A stretch of DNA of 64,000 nt from Cytobacillus sp. IB215665 (GTDB taxonomy: Bacteria; Bacillota; Bacilli; Bacillales; SM2101). Both the position numbers and the translations under genes were made by a program. The stretch lies in NCBI RefSeq assembly GCF_033963835.1, contig NZ_JAXBME010000005.1, positions 248,001 through 312,000 on the forward strand, written 5' to 3'. The notes beneath the pieces were generated by a model. That model was not told where the DNA came from. It made no database searches and saw only the letters and a program-made list of their open reading frames with translations. Numbering within the stretch: the stretch's first letter is position 1; every line of letters starts with the position of its first letter. Positions 8,040-16,410 of this stretch are shown one piece after another.

Positions 8040-8516
8040 ATGACTTACGACTTTACAAAAATGTCACAAAAACAAGCGGAGGATATAGCGTTCAATTGGC
8101 ACTATGATGGAGAGTATTCCTTTTATGACATGGAAGCAGATCAAGAAGATTTAGCTGAGTTTTTAGATGCAAACAAACGTAGAGATTATTATTATGTAGT
8201 TAAAAGAAAAAATGAAATTATCGGGTTTATGAGTTTTACAGAAACTGGTACAACTATAGTCGATATAGGGTTGGGACTGAAGCCTGAATTAACTGGGCAT
8301 GGTTTAGGTTTAGATTTCTTGAGAGCTGGTCTGAACTATGCTAAAACGAAATATAAACCGCAAAAAATAACTCTTTCAGTTGCTATATTTAATAAACGGG
8401 CAATTAAGGTCTATAAGAAGGCAGGTTTTGTAGAGGGTAGGACTTTTGAACAAAATACAAATGGTGGGTTATTCGAATTTATTTCCATGGAATATAATTG
8501 TTCATCGAATAACTAA
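8040..8516 (+). CDS. GNAT family N-acetyltransferase (158 aa)
   Basis: The GNAT fold shows in IIGFMSFTE (beta 4 region), the acetyl-CoA-binding stretch GLKPELTGHGLGLDFLRAG and NKRAIKVYKKAGF near the C-terminus, a RimI-like layout. RBS GAGAGGAAAG precedes the ATG. It is monocistronic, with its own hairpin directly after the stop. The acceptor substrate is unknown. It is one of five GNAT genes or remnants in this window. Confidence 0.8.
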   Translation: MTYDFTKMSQKQAEDIAFNWHYDGEYSFYDMEADQEDLAEFLDANKRRDYYYVVKRKNEIIGFMSFTETGTTIVDIGLGLKPELTGHGLGLDFLRAGLNYAKTKYKPQKITLSVAIFNKRAIKVYKKAGFVEGRTFEQNTNGGLFEFISMEYNCSSNN

Positions 8517-8541
8517 GGAGGTATTTGTACACTCCTTAGTT
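8511..8541 (+). terminator. Hairpin overlapping the GNAT stop codon
   Basis: AACTAAGGAG (8511-8520, includes the TAA stop) pairs with CTCCTTAGTT (8532-8541) around an 11-base loop. The T-run is weak (AAGCTATTT). Confidence 0.6.
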
Positions 8542-8554
8542 AAGCTATTTCAGT

Positions 8555-8745
8555 TTAATTTAAGGCGTTAAGCTCATTTGACGATTCGCTTAGCTTACCA
8601 TCTTTGATATATCCAACACGTTAACATAAATCTAACATACGCTGATCATGCGTAACCATAATGGCAGATTTGCCTCTTGATTTTACTTCATCAGCAAGTA
8701 TTTGTACGACAACTCTTCCTCGTTCAGAGTCTAGGTATGAGCCTA
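8555..8745 (-). pseudogene. Remnant of an ABC transporter ATPase (LolD/MacB-type)
   Basis: The minus strand reads LDSERGRVVVQILADEV, KSRGKSAIMVTHDQRMLDLC, an in-frame stop, then RVGYIKDGKLSE. This matches the end of a LolD/MacB-type ATPase from the D-loop through the H-loop (VTHD) to the last strand, with the expected Asp codon now TAA. Walker A and Walker B are absent upstream. It is a dead fragment. Confidence 0.75.
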
Positions 8746-8852
8746 AATAAAACACATTACATATTACTTGGATTGGGTGGAGGATAATTTTTATTTCATA
8801 CATACAACAACGCTAAGGTTCACATTTTAGAAAATGGAATAGGGGGATACGC

Positions 8853-9284
8853 ATGTTTATTGTCAATGTTGAAGGTGCTATTAATAAAGATGGAAAGTGG
8901 TTAATGATTCGTCGAAGTATGAAAGAAGAGCATGCAGGTGGTGAGCTCTCTTTAGTTGGTGGAAAGGTTGAAAGAGAAGGACATTGTACAGATATTTTAG
9001 AAAAAACTCTAATGCGAGAAATATTCGAAGAAGTTGGAGTTCAAGTTACAATTGTTGGGTATGTAAACAGCTCGTCGTTTGTTACCGATCTTGGACAGCA
9101 TGTAGTAGATATCGTATTTCTTTGTGAATATGAATCTGGCAAGCCATTTGCAAAAAGCCCTGATGAAGTAGACGAGTTAATGTGGTTGACTACGGAACAA
9201 ATTATGAATCAAGAAGGATTACCAGATTATTTAGTTGAAAATATTACACTAGCTGATTCCAAGCTGCGATTGTCGAAGGTTTAA
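8853..9284 (+). CDS. Nudix hydrolase (143 aa)
   Basis: A Nudix box is visible as GGKVEREGHC, a short insertion and LMREIFEEVGV, with all the metal-binding glutamates of REIxEExGV. The loop before the helix is longer than in the canonical G-x5-E-x7-RE pattern, and Asp may replace the first conserved Glu. Nudix enzymes split nucleoside diphosphates linked to another moiety; the substrate is not evident. RBS AGGGGGA precedes the ATG, and the gene has its own terminator. Confidence 0.8.
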   Translation: MFIVNVEGAINKDGKWLMIRRSMKEEHAGGELSLVGGKVEREGHCTDILEKTLMREIFEEVGVQVTIVGYVNSSSFVTDLGQHVVDIVFLCEYESGKPFAKSPDEVDELMWLTTEQIMNQEGLPDYLVENITLADSKLRLSKV

Positions 9285-9307
9285 CCGAAGTTTTTGTTGA
9301 CCATTTT

Positions 9308-9343
9308 TTCAGGTGGAATATTCTCTACCTGAATTTTTAATTT
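9308..9343 (+). terminator. Intrinsic terminator after Nudix gene
   Basis: TTCAGGT (9308-9314) pairs with ACCTGAA (9327-9333), followed by TTTTTAATTTTT. Confidence 0.65.
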
Positions 9344-9402
9344 TTAAGTTCAAACTCATGTAATTAACTTATATGTGGTAAGAACATCGAATTTGTTTTA
9401 AA

Positions 9403-9547
9403 AGACTGTTTACGCATTAATTGTTGCTTACACAACTAGCGTTGTTCGTGGCATCTTTTCATCTGTACAACGAGGAAGAACAATGTAACACCACTTTTTA
9501 TGGTACTAATTCGGTAACAATAACAACACAGTTTACGAGAAGAGCCT
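9403..9547 (-). repeat. MITE-like dispersed repeat, reverse orientation
   Basis: Begins GACTGTTTACGCATTAATTG and ends CAGTTTACGAGAAGAGCC, the two terminal inverted repeats of the family. Internal blocks ACACAACTAGCGTTGTTCG and TGGCATCTTTTC are the reverse complement of the forward-copy interior. Confidence 0.75.
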
Positions 9548-9606
9548 GTAAAAAAATAGTAGCTTACTATAGTTAGAAAGGCTCTATTCAGAGAGGGGGA
9601 ATTTAG

Positions 9607-10386
9607 TTGAATCCAGCTATTATTGCATTGGATCTTGATGGAACATTACTGAATAATGAAAGACACATTACTAATAGAAACTTGCAAGCTGTGCTTAATT
9701 GCTATAATAATGGTAAAAAAATAATTATAGCTACAGCAAGACCTCCACGTTCAGTCAAAACCTTTTTACCTACAGTGTTACGAGACGTATCATCATTTGT
9801 TTACTATAATGGTGCTCTTGTTGTTGATCACTTAACACATTTTGAAGAACATATATCTATATCGAAGAAAATAACTGCTAAGATCTTTGACTATTGCTTA
9901 GACTACGATCAAAATTGTTCTGTCAGTGTTGAAGTACGAGATAAATGGTTTGCAAATGAAGATATTTGTGAAGCTTCAATATTCAATGTTAAACATCGTC
10001 CACGTATTTTACCAGTTGAGCAATTAAAAGGGCTTGAAGCAACAAAGCTGTTACTTACAGGTTTCAATGATGCTAAGAAGCTACAGGAGCTGTTCGGAGA
10101 GTATGTTAAATTAATCGTGACAGACAATGGTAAGCTCATTCAAATAATGAATAAAAATGTATCAAAGAAAACTGGGATACTAAGATTATGTAATCATTTT
10201 AGTGTCAAACAATCGGATGTAATTGTTTTTGGAGATGATTATAATGATTTGGACATGTTTAATATGAATGGATACTCTATTGCAATGGCAAATGCTGTCG
10301 AAGAACTTAAAGAGATAGCCGACGAGGTAACGGATACTAATGACAATGACGGAGTTGCAAAAATATTGGAGAGAATGGTAAGATAG
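9607..10386 (+). CDS. HAD-superfamily hydrolase, Cof type (259 aa)
   Basis: The N-terminal DLDGTLL gives the nucleophile and acid aspartates, IATAR is motif II, and the C-terminal GDDYNDLDMF is motif IV. The long insert between motifs II and III is the Cof-type (subfamily IIB) cap. These are cytosolic phosphatases acting on sugar phosphates or flavin/pyridoxal phosphates; the substrate is not evident. Start is TTG at 9607, preceded by GAGAGGGGG. The gene stands alone. Confidence 0.85.
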   Translation: MNPAIIALDLDGTLLNNERHITNRNLQAVLNCYNNGKKIIIATARPPRSVKTFLPTVLRDVSSFVYYNGALVVDHLTHFEEHISISKKITAKIFDYCLDYDQNCSVSVEVRDKWFANEDICEASIFNVKHRPRILPVEQLKGLEATKLLLTGFNDAKKLQELFGEYVKLIVTDNGKLIQIMNKNVSKKTGILRLCNHFSVKQSDVIVFGDDYNDLDMFNMNGYSIAMANAVEELKEIADEVTDTNDNDGVAKILERMVR

Positions 10387-10479
10387 AAGGAATTATTTGG
10401 AAGGTTTGTAAGGGCTGAATTCATTTACTATTGGATAAACATTAAACGCGTAAGTGCTAGATTGATTGGAGGTATTTAT

Positions 10480-11175
10480 GTGAGACAAATCATAGCATTA
10501 GGTGGGGGTGGTTTCTCCATGGAACCTGATAATCCCCTGTTGGATCAGTACATATTAAAGCAATCTATAAAACCAAAGCCTAGCATTTGCTTTATTCCGA
10601 CTGCTAGCGGGGATGCAGAAGATTATATAGAGAGATTTTACCAGTTTTTTCATAAGCAAAATTGTAACCCATCCCATTTATCTTTATTTAAGCCACAAAC
10701 AAGGGATTTAGAGGGATTTTTATTGAAGAAAGATATAATTTACGTGGGTGGAGGTAGTACTAAAAACTTATTAGTATTATGGAAAGAGTGGGGGCTCGAC
10801 CACATCTTGAGAAAAGCTTGGAACAAAGGAATTATATTAGCTGGTATTAGTGCTGGTGCAATATGTTGGTTTGAGGAAGGTGTTACAAGTTCGTTTGGAG
10901 AAGGGCTAGAGTCTATTAAATGTTTAGGTTTTTTACAAGGAAGCCATTGTCCTCACTACGATGGAGAAATAGATCGGAGACCAGCGTATCACAGATTAAT
11001 TAATAGTGGAGACATACAAGGCGGTATTGCTGCAGATGACGGAGTTGCCATTCATTTTATTGAACAAAACGTAAATAAAATTATTAGCTCAAGGCCAAAT
11101 GCAAAGGCTTATCAAGTCTCTTTGAATAAACACAATATAGAGGAAGAGTTACAGACATATTTTTTAGGCTCTTAA
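10480..11175 (+). CDS. Peptidase E-like serine peptidase, family S51 (231 aa)
   Basis: N-terminal IALGGGGFSM, YVGGGSTKNLL, the nucleophile elbow GISAGAICW (Ser124) and the HYDGE region near residue 170 are typical of S51 dipeptidases, which split Asp-X dipeptides. The start is GTG at 10480, since GGAGG lies 7 bases upstream; a TTG at 10462 would place the RBS inside the gene. A decayed fragment of the same gene lies at 12577-12700, on the other side of the lipoprotein gene. Confidence 0.85.
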   Translation: MRQIIALGGGGFSMEPDNPLLDQYILKQSIKPKPSICFIPTASGDAEDYIERFYQFFHKQNCNPSHLSLFKPQTRDLEGFLLKKDIIYVGGGSTKNLLVLWKEWGLDHILRKAWNKGIILAGISAGAICWFEEGVTSSFGEGLESIKCLGFLQGSHCPHYDGEIDRRPAYHRLINSGDIQGGIAADDGVAIHFIEQNVNKIISSRPNAKAYQVSLNKHNIEEELQTYFLGS

Positions 11176-11241
11176 GAAATAGCTGTAAAAATGCTTATCT
11201 ATCTTAGTTAAGCTCTCACAATGATTTAAAGAGTTAAATAG

Positions 11242-11278
11242 AATAAAGAATTGCTACTAGTAGAATATATTCTTTATT
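11242..11278 (+). terminator. Possible terminator after peptidase E gene
   Basis: AATAAAGAAT (11242-11251) pairs with ATTCTTTATT (11269-11278). The stem is AT-rich and the tail has no long T-run. Confidence 0.4.
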
Positions 11279-11405
11279 TACACAAAATCATTAAAAATAC
11301 GCTATCAAAATCTTGTAAGCCTTGACTCATCTCTCATTTGTATATTACAAATTGAACGTGAAAGTATTTGTTTCTTACTATCCTAGTAACTATGGAGGAT
11401 CAATA

Positions 11406-12410
11406 ATGAAGAGGTTTGTCGGCTTTGTGATGGTAATAATTGGATTGTTTTTTGCAACTTCATGCGGTTTTAATTCTGCGACAGAAAATACTGAAATAGC
11501 AACCAAAGCAGAAAGTACTGAAAAAGAAATTGTGACAGAAAATACTGAAATAGCAACTAAAGCAGAAAGTACTGAAAAAGAAATTGCGACAGAAAATACT
11601 GAAATAGCAACTAAAGCAGAAATTACTGAAAAAGAAACTGCGACAGAAAATACTGAATTAGCAACTAAAGTCGAAAATGCTGAAAAAGAAACCGCAACAG
11701 AAAATGTTGAAATAGCAACTATGACAGAAAATTTTAACAAAGAAGAGGTCAGGGAAAATATTATAAAAGAAGAAATACATGAAATAAAGGAGGACAATGC
11801 CAAGAAACTTGAGGTTATGTTATATTATGGTGCAGGTTATTTAAATGTTTCTAATGGTGCAAAAGGTTGGGCAGAAGGAATTTTTAAATATGAAGATGTA
11901 GAAGTTAAGCCAGTTGTTTCATATGACTTAATTATGGACAAAGGAACAATAACAGTAAAACAACCTGACAAAGCTTCAATTATTGATGGTTTTAATGATT
12001 TTTCTGGTAGTCAAAATAATAGATGGGATATTAATTTGTCAGATGAAATCCCAATGGACCTTAATATTAATGCGGGGGCAACATACACTGAGTTAGATTT
12101 ACGTGGTTTACAATTAAACAATTTAAATATCAATTCTGCAATTGGTGAACTGACTATTGACTTAAGTGGTGACTGGGAAAAAAGTTTTGACGTTACTCTT
12201 AAAAAAGCTATGGGAAGTACAAAAATATATTTACCTTCTGATGTAGGAGTTAAAATTAACTCTAATAAAGGATTTCAATCAACAAATTTAAAAAGACTAT
12301 TCTCAAATGCAGATGACTTTTATGTAAATAATGCTTATGATAATGCAGATGTTATTGTTAATATTAATACAATTCTCACTACTGGCGATATAGAGTTTAT
12401 AGTTAAGTAG
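11406..12410 (+). CDS. Lipoprotein with 18-residue tandem repeats and LiaF-like beta domain (334 aa)
   Basis: Signal peptide with lipobox ATSC (Cys20) predicts a lipid-anchored surface protein. Residues 25-111 are 4.8 copies of an 18-residue Glu/Thr/Lys-rich repeat (TENTEIATKAESTEKE), likely a helical or extended stalk. The C-terminal 200 residues include an ordered beta-rich stretch (NINAGATYTELDLRGLQL, SAIGELTIDLSGDW, MGSTKIYLPSDVGV) like the toast-rack/LiaF C-terminal fold. The start at 11406 is chosen for TGGAGGATCAATA upstream. Function is unknown. LiaF relatives take part in envelope-stress sensing, but no kinase is adjacent. Confidence 0.75.
   Translation: MKRFVGFVMVIIGLFFATSCGFNSATENTEIATKAESTEKEIVTENTEIATKAESTEKEIATENTEIATKAEITEKETATENTELATKVENAEKETATENVEIATMTENFNKEEVRENIIKEEIHEIKEDNAKKLEVMLYYGAGYLNVSNGAKGWAEGIFKYEDVEVKPVVSYDLIMDKGTITVKQPDKASIIDGFNDFSGSQNNRWDINLSDEIPMDLNINAGATYTELDLRGLQLNNLNINSAIGELTIDLSGDWEKSFDVTLKKAMGSTKIYLPSDVGVKINSNKGFQSTNLKRLFSNADDFYVNNAYDNADVIVNINTILTTGDIEFIVK
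11478..11738 (+). repeat. 54-bp in-frame tandem repeat, 4.8 units
   Basis: Units begin at 11478, 11532, 11586, 11640 and 11694 (last partial), each starting GNGACAGAAAA or GCAACAGAAAA. The first two differ at only two or three bases, so copy number could vary between strains. Confidence 0.9.
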
Positions 12411-12576
12411 GAAGATAGAGAAAATTGATCTTATCATACATTCTAATATCTATTAAGGCACTTGGATCTAGACGAGAATCTATTGCCATTTTATCGTTGT
12501 AGCTCCCAAAAGGTCTCAGTGTACGGTCAAAGCCAATTTGTAATTATTTGTATACTATAAAGGAACATAAGCTCAG

Positions 12577-12700
12577 ATTACTACGTGTGCTATATGTTGG
12601 TTTGAGGAGTATGTCACAGCTTCGTTTGGAGAAGGGGTAGAATCTAATGAATGTCTAGTTTTTTGGAGCCCATGCCCCATTTTGTTGGTGATAAAGATTG
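12577..12700 (+). pseudogene. Decayed fragment of a peptidase E gene
   Basis: The stretch TATATGTTGGTTTGAGGA followed by TTCGTTTGGAGAAGGGGTAG closely matches 10859-10912 of the intact peptidase E gene (ICWFEEG...SFGEGLES). The match continues weakly to about 12700, with stops and lost start and nucleophile regions. The rest of 12411-12908 shows no ORF. Confidence 0.7.
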
Positions 12701-12908
12701 AGCATAACATAAAGTAAATGGTCAGCTGACATGAAGTGGGGACTCAGATTATTATATTGAACCTAGATTAAACGACACTTAAGTGGTTCTGTTGAATCAA
12801 TCTGTTATCGAAGTTTAGAAATTAATTTTTTGAGCACAAGGCCTTAGACGTGATTTGTCTAAAGCTTTTATGAGAAAAGTGAAAATTTATTATAATTCAG
12901 AGCGTAAA

Positions 12909-13839
12909 TCATTCAACTATTTGTGTACTATGTTTTAAAATCCTCTCTTTATTTTCATATAACCATAAGAACATTTTTTTATTTGCGTTAAATAAGGTAG
13001 GTATATTCATAAAAAATGCCATGAAAATTGTTTGTATGGATAACATCACTAATGCAACAGACTTTCTTTCTATTTCACTTAAAGGGTTTACTGCATGATA
13101 ACTTGCAAACAAGTTTTTAATAAAATCAAACCACTTTTCCCTCAAAGGTTCATCAGAAAATATTTCGTTTCAATACACTTGTAGAGCAGTAGCAAATATC
13201 AAATAACCTAACATTATGCTCAACGATATCAAAATCTACAAAACCAGCAAGTCTATCCTTTTGAATAATTACGTTAAAAATATGTGCATCCCTATGTATT
13301 AATTGCTGTGGAAAATCATGTATGACATTTTTAAAATTGATCTGGAGAGTATGATATATACTTGTTAAATCTTGGTTTTCTTCATTTTTTAATATTTCAT
13401 GAACAGCCCAATCGAATACTTGGTTGTACAGGTTCTTTTTGGGGAATTGTAAATCATTACTTACTTGTTTTAGTACTTGATGCAATTGAGCTATGCTACT
13501 TCCAAGAAGTTCAGGTATAGTTGTATTTTTTACTGCATCAATTGCTTTAAATGTTTGACCATCAAGGTAGTTGTAAATACAATAAACAACATCATCAGAA
13601 CAGTAATAATATTCTCCTCCATTTGTTTGAATGGGTAGATGTACCTTGAAATCTTGTTTATCTATACTTAACAATAGCTTTATTTCATTTATTGTTTTTT
13701 CTACGCTTTCTTTTTGCTTTAATACATATCGTTTTCCATTATTAGTAGTTATAAGAGTTGCTCTTTCTGATAGTTTTGCTGAATTTGAAATCTCAATTCC
13801 CCAATTAGATGACAAATCACTAAGATGCTTTATAGACAT
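12909..13839 (-). pseudogene. APH/choline kinase-like phosphotransferase, frameshifted
   Basis: The first 228 codons (13839-13153) encode an aminoglycoside-phosphotransferase-type kinase with the catalytic loop LIHRDAHIFNVI and metal-binding VDFDIV. The frame stops early at 13153. The missing C-terminus (EIFSDEPLREKWFDF, then a 78-codon ORF ending at 12909) continues in another frame. Removing one T from the run at 13168-13170 would restore SVLNEIFSDEPL and an intact protein of about 310 residues. It is either a true inactivating insertion or a sequencing error. Confidence 0.75.
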
Positions 13840-14134
13840 TATCTCACCTCAAAAGTTAGTAGGAGATGTTCAAAATGCATGTTAATTTTGTAACGGGTAT
13901 GCATTGAGTGAGAGGTAGTAAAGGGACTTAGTCATTTTGCTTAAGCTGGAAGTCACGATATTCCTCTTTGTTGAACATATACCTCATGCTTGTATTTCAA
14001 TTATTGAACCAATTTCTCCTGCTAATATTTGTATGAAAATTAGTTAAGATACAATCAAGTATTAATATCCGCTTGCTTATCCTAACAGGATTTAAGAAAT
14101 TATTATTGAATAGTAATGTTAGGAAGGTGATTAT

Positions 14135-14635
14135 ATGACCAAAAGAATAATATTAGACAAGATGTTTCCAAAAGATTGGGAACAAGTAAAGGGCATATAT
14201 CAAGAGGGTATAAATACTGGCAATGCCACATTTGAAGATAAAGCTCCAATGTGGGAGGAGTGGGATCGTAATCATTTGAATGAATGTCGGTTTGTTGCAC
14301 GGGATGGTGACGAGGTTTTAGGTTGGGCTGCGTTAAGTCCAGTTTCAAGTAGATGTGTGTATAATGGTGTTGCTGAAATAAGTGTATATGTAAGTAGTGC
14401 TAGCCAAGGAAGAGGGATTGGATCGAAACTGATGGAAATGCTCATTAAATCGAGTGAAGAGGAAGGGATATGGACGTTACAAGCGGGAATCTTTCTTGAG
14501 AATACTTCTAGTCTTGCACTACACAAAAAAGCGGGGTTTCGAGAAATTGGTATTCAAAAGCATATTGGCAAAATGCAAGGTAGGTGGCGTGATGTCATTT
14601 TATTAGAAAGAAGAAGTCGCAAAGTAGGAATTTGA
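14135..14635 (+). CDS. GNAT N-acetyltransferase, phosphinothricin-acetyltransferase type (166 aa)
   Basis: IYQEGINTGNATFE, GWAALSPVSSRCVYNGVAEISVYV, QGRGIGSKLM (acetyl-CoA pyrophosphate loop) and HKKAGFREIG are the conserved blocks of the PAT/YncA family. Members acetylate amino-acid analogues such as phosphinothricin or methionine sulfoximine. RBS AGGAAGGTGAT precedes the ATG. A perfect hairpin starts at its stop codon, 46 bp ahead of the next gene. Confidence 0.85.
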   Translation: MTKRIILDKMFPKDWEQVKGIYQEGINTGNATFEDKAPMWEEWDRNHLNECRFVARDGDEVLGWAALSPVSSRCVYNGVAEISVYVSSASQGRGIGSKLMEMLIKSSEEEGIWTLQAGIFLENTSSLALHKKAGFREIGIQKHIGKMQGRWRDVILLERRSRKVGI

Positions 14636-14660
14636 TAGTATTGTAAATTCACAATACTAT
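14635..14660 (+). other. Perfect 10-bp inverted repeat without T-run
   Basis: ATAGTATTGT (14635-14644) and ACAATACTAT (14651-14660) flank a 6-base loop. No T-run follows. It may be an mRNA processing or stabilising hairpin between the GNAT gene and the kinase gene. Confidence 0.6.
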
Positions 14661-14680
14661 TACAGGAGGATAAGAAATAA

Positions 14681-15682
14681 TTGGATAAATTAATTCATGA
14701 AGCTCTTAAGCACTATACGCTAGATAAACATACAGTAATTATTGAAAAAGAACTACATCATAACAGTTGGAATAATGATCTTCATTACAAAATAGTTGCT
14801 GGTGGAAAAAGATATTCTGCAAGGTTTATTAAAAAAAGTCGTTCCCCTCATCATGCCTTTGGTTTATTAAATGAGACTATTATGATGGAGCAAATTCGTT
14901 TTTGTAACTATCTTGTTGATAATCAAATTCCATTTATGCGTGTAAAACAAACTTCAAAAAATGAACCATTTATATCTCTCAAATGGGATAATAACCTATT
15001 GTTGTTTGTTTTGTTTGAATGGATGGAAGGTATACATATCACTCATTATAATGAATACCTTGCAAGTAAATTTGGAAGAGTGGCAAGGCGTATTCATGAT
15101 GTGTCAAGTGACTTTCATAGTGATTTGTTACTAAAAAAATCACACCTTCATGGCTATAGGGATTTTATCAAGAAAATTCATGAAAATGTAGCTACAGCAT
15201 CTATTTCAAAAAAGCATCTACAGATAATAAAAGATTATGTCATGCTAATTGAACATCACATTGAAAGATCAACGGTAGGGAACTATGAATTTATTGTACA
15301 GTCGGATTTAAATCCTTTAAATATACTTTGGGATGAGCAAAGAAGTTTAAAAGGAATCGTTGATTTTGAATCAATAGGGTACGTAGATAGAGTGGAAGGT
15401 TTAGCTTGGCTCGTTAAGTGGTATTCAAGAACTGACGGAGTACATTCTCATAAGATGTCATCTAATGTAGCAGCAGCTTTTATAGAAGGCTATCGTGCAA
15501 CGGATATATTAGATGATAAAGACTTTGAGCGGTTAAGGTCATTAATATGGCTCTCAGGTTGTATAAATTGGAATTTCACTAAGAAAACTATAAATATACT
15601 AAATCACGACCCAAATTTACTAGAAGAACATTTACAAATATATATAAAACGTGGAGAAAGTTTATTAGCTTTACTCAACTGA
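14681..15682 (+). CDS. APH/choline kinase-like phosphotransferase (333 aa)
   Basis: A protein-kinase-like small-molecule phosphotransferase. The catalytic loop is VQSDLNPLNILW, where Gln replaces the usual His, and the metal-binding motif is GIVDFES. Family members phosphorylate aminoglycosides, choline, homoserine or similar; the substrate is not evident. Start is TTG at 14681, with AGGAGG about 11 bases upstream, a long spacing. Likely co-transcribed with the preceding GNAT. It is a different subfamily from the broken kinase at 12909-13839. Confidence 0.75.
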   Translation: MDKLIHEALKHYTLDKHTVIIEKELHHNSWNNDLHYKIVAGGKRYSARFIKKSRSPHHAFGLLNETIMMEQIRFCNYLVDNQIPFMRVKQTSKNEPFISLKWDNNLLLFVLFEWMEGIHITHYNEYLASKFGRVARRIHDVSSDFHSDLLLKKSHLHGYRDFIKKIHENVATASISKKHLQIIKDYVMLIEHHIERSTVGNYEFIVQSDLNPLNILWDEQRSLKGIVDFESIGYVDRVEGLAWLVKWYSRTDGVHSHKMSSNVAAAFIEGYRATDILDDKDFERLRSLIWLSGCINWNFTKKTINILNHDPNLLEEHLQIYIKRGESLLALLN

Positions 15683-15706
15683 GCTGATATTTCAGATTAT
15701 TAACAG

Positions 15707-16123
15707 GTGCTTATCGAGATTCTTTTAAGAAACGGTACAATTATTAGAGAAGCACATGTGAATTTTTTGGAAAGAGATGATTTACGCCTCCTCCTTTTCT
15801 TGAAAGATTCTGGACAGCTTGTTGCTTCCTCCGGATTACATAGAATCGATTGGTCTATTCCAAAGTTTGAAATAGGATACTGGTTGATTTCACGTTTCAC
15901 TAGTAAGGGCTATATGACGGAAGCCGTGCAAGGAATTACTAATTTTGCTAAAAATGAATTGAAAGCGAGAAGAATTGAAATACGCTGTGATTCAAGAAAT
16001 GTTAAAAGTAGAGCAATTCCAGAACGCTTAGATTATACGTTAGAAGGAATTGTAAAAAATGAGAATGGTGCTATTGATTCGAATGAGTTGAGAGATACTT
16101 GTATATACGCTAAGGTGTTCTAA
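15707..16123 (+). pseudogene. RimJ/RimL-type GNAT acetyltransferase, N-terminally truncated
   Basis: From about residue 20 the product has clear GNAT sequence: ERDDLRLLLFLKDSGQLVASSGLHRI, FEIGYWLISRFTSKGYMTEAV and RNVKSRAIPERLDYTLEG. The family's first 40-50 residues (the RLRP region) are absent. Only 24 bp separate it from the preceding gene, so they are not encoded upstream. A ribosome binding site is not obvious. Most likely a deletion remnant, though a shortened protein could be made. Confidence 0.65.
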
Positions 16124-16151
16124 AAGTCGAAAAACCGATAACAGCTTGATA

Positions 16152-16256
16152 TTGACCATAAAAAAGTTCAAATTGACCCAATAAAATCAGTATTTGACCC
16201 GAAAGTTGCATAATTTGACCGATAAACATCTGAATTTGACCCAATAAAACTGTGAA
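16152..16256. repeat. 21-bp-period tandem array, TTGACC core, 5 units
   Basis: TTGACC occurs at 16152, 16173, 16194, 16215 and 16236, exactly 21 bp apart. The core TTGACCCAATAAA is well kept and the rest of each unit is degenerate. It lies just upstream of the htpG promoter. Confidence 0.9.
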
Positions 16257-16276
16257 ATCTTAATTTACACTAAATG

Positions 16277-16306
16277 TTGACATAGTACAGTCTAGTATGT
16301 TATTTA
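16277..16306 (+). promoter_or_regulatory. htpG promoter (sigma-A type)
   Basis: A perfect TTGACA at 16277-16282 is followed after 18 bp by TATTTA (16301-16306). The CIRCE operator starts 10 bp downstream, covering the expected transcription start. Confidence 0.65.
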
Positions 16307-16315
16307 ATTAATAGG

Positions 16316-16342
16316 TTAGCACTCAAATGGTTTGAGTGCTAA
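16316..16342 (+). promoter_or_regulatory. CIRCE operator (HrcA binding site)
   Basis: The sequence TTAGCACTC, a 9-base spacer (AAATGGTTT) and GAGTGCTAA match the CIRCE consensus perfectly. HrcA represses genes carrying it until heat stress. Confidence 0.95.
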
Positions 16343-16410
16343 ATGTATGACCAGTATGTTTTACATATATTAAAAATTAAAGTAGGATTGTACTGAAAGG
16401 AGAGGTTTAT

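Noticed and set aside
11390-11803. 137-codon minus-strand ORF
   Set aside because: Antisense shadow of the 54-bp repeat; Ser/Val-rich translation is an artefact.
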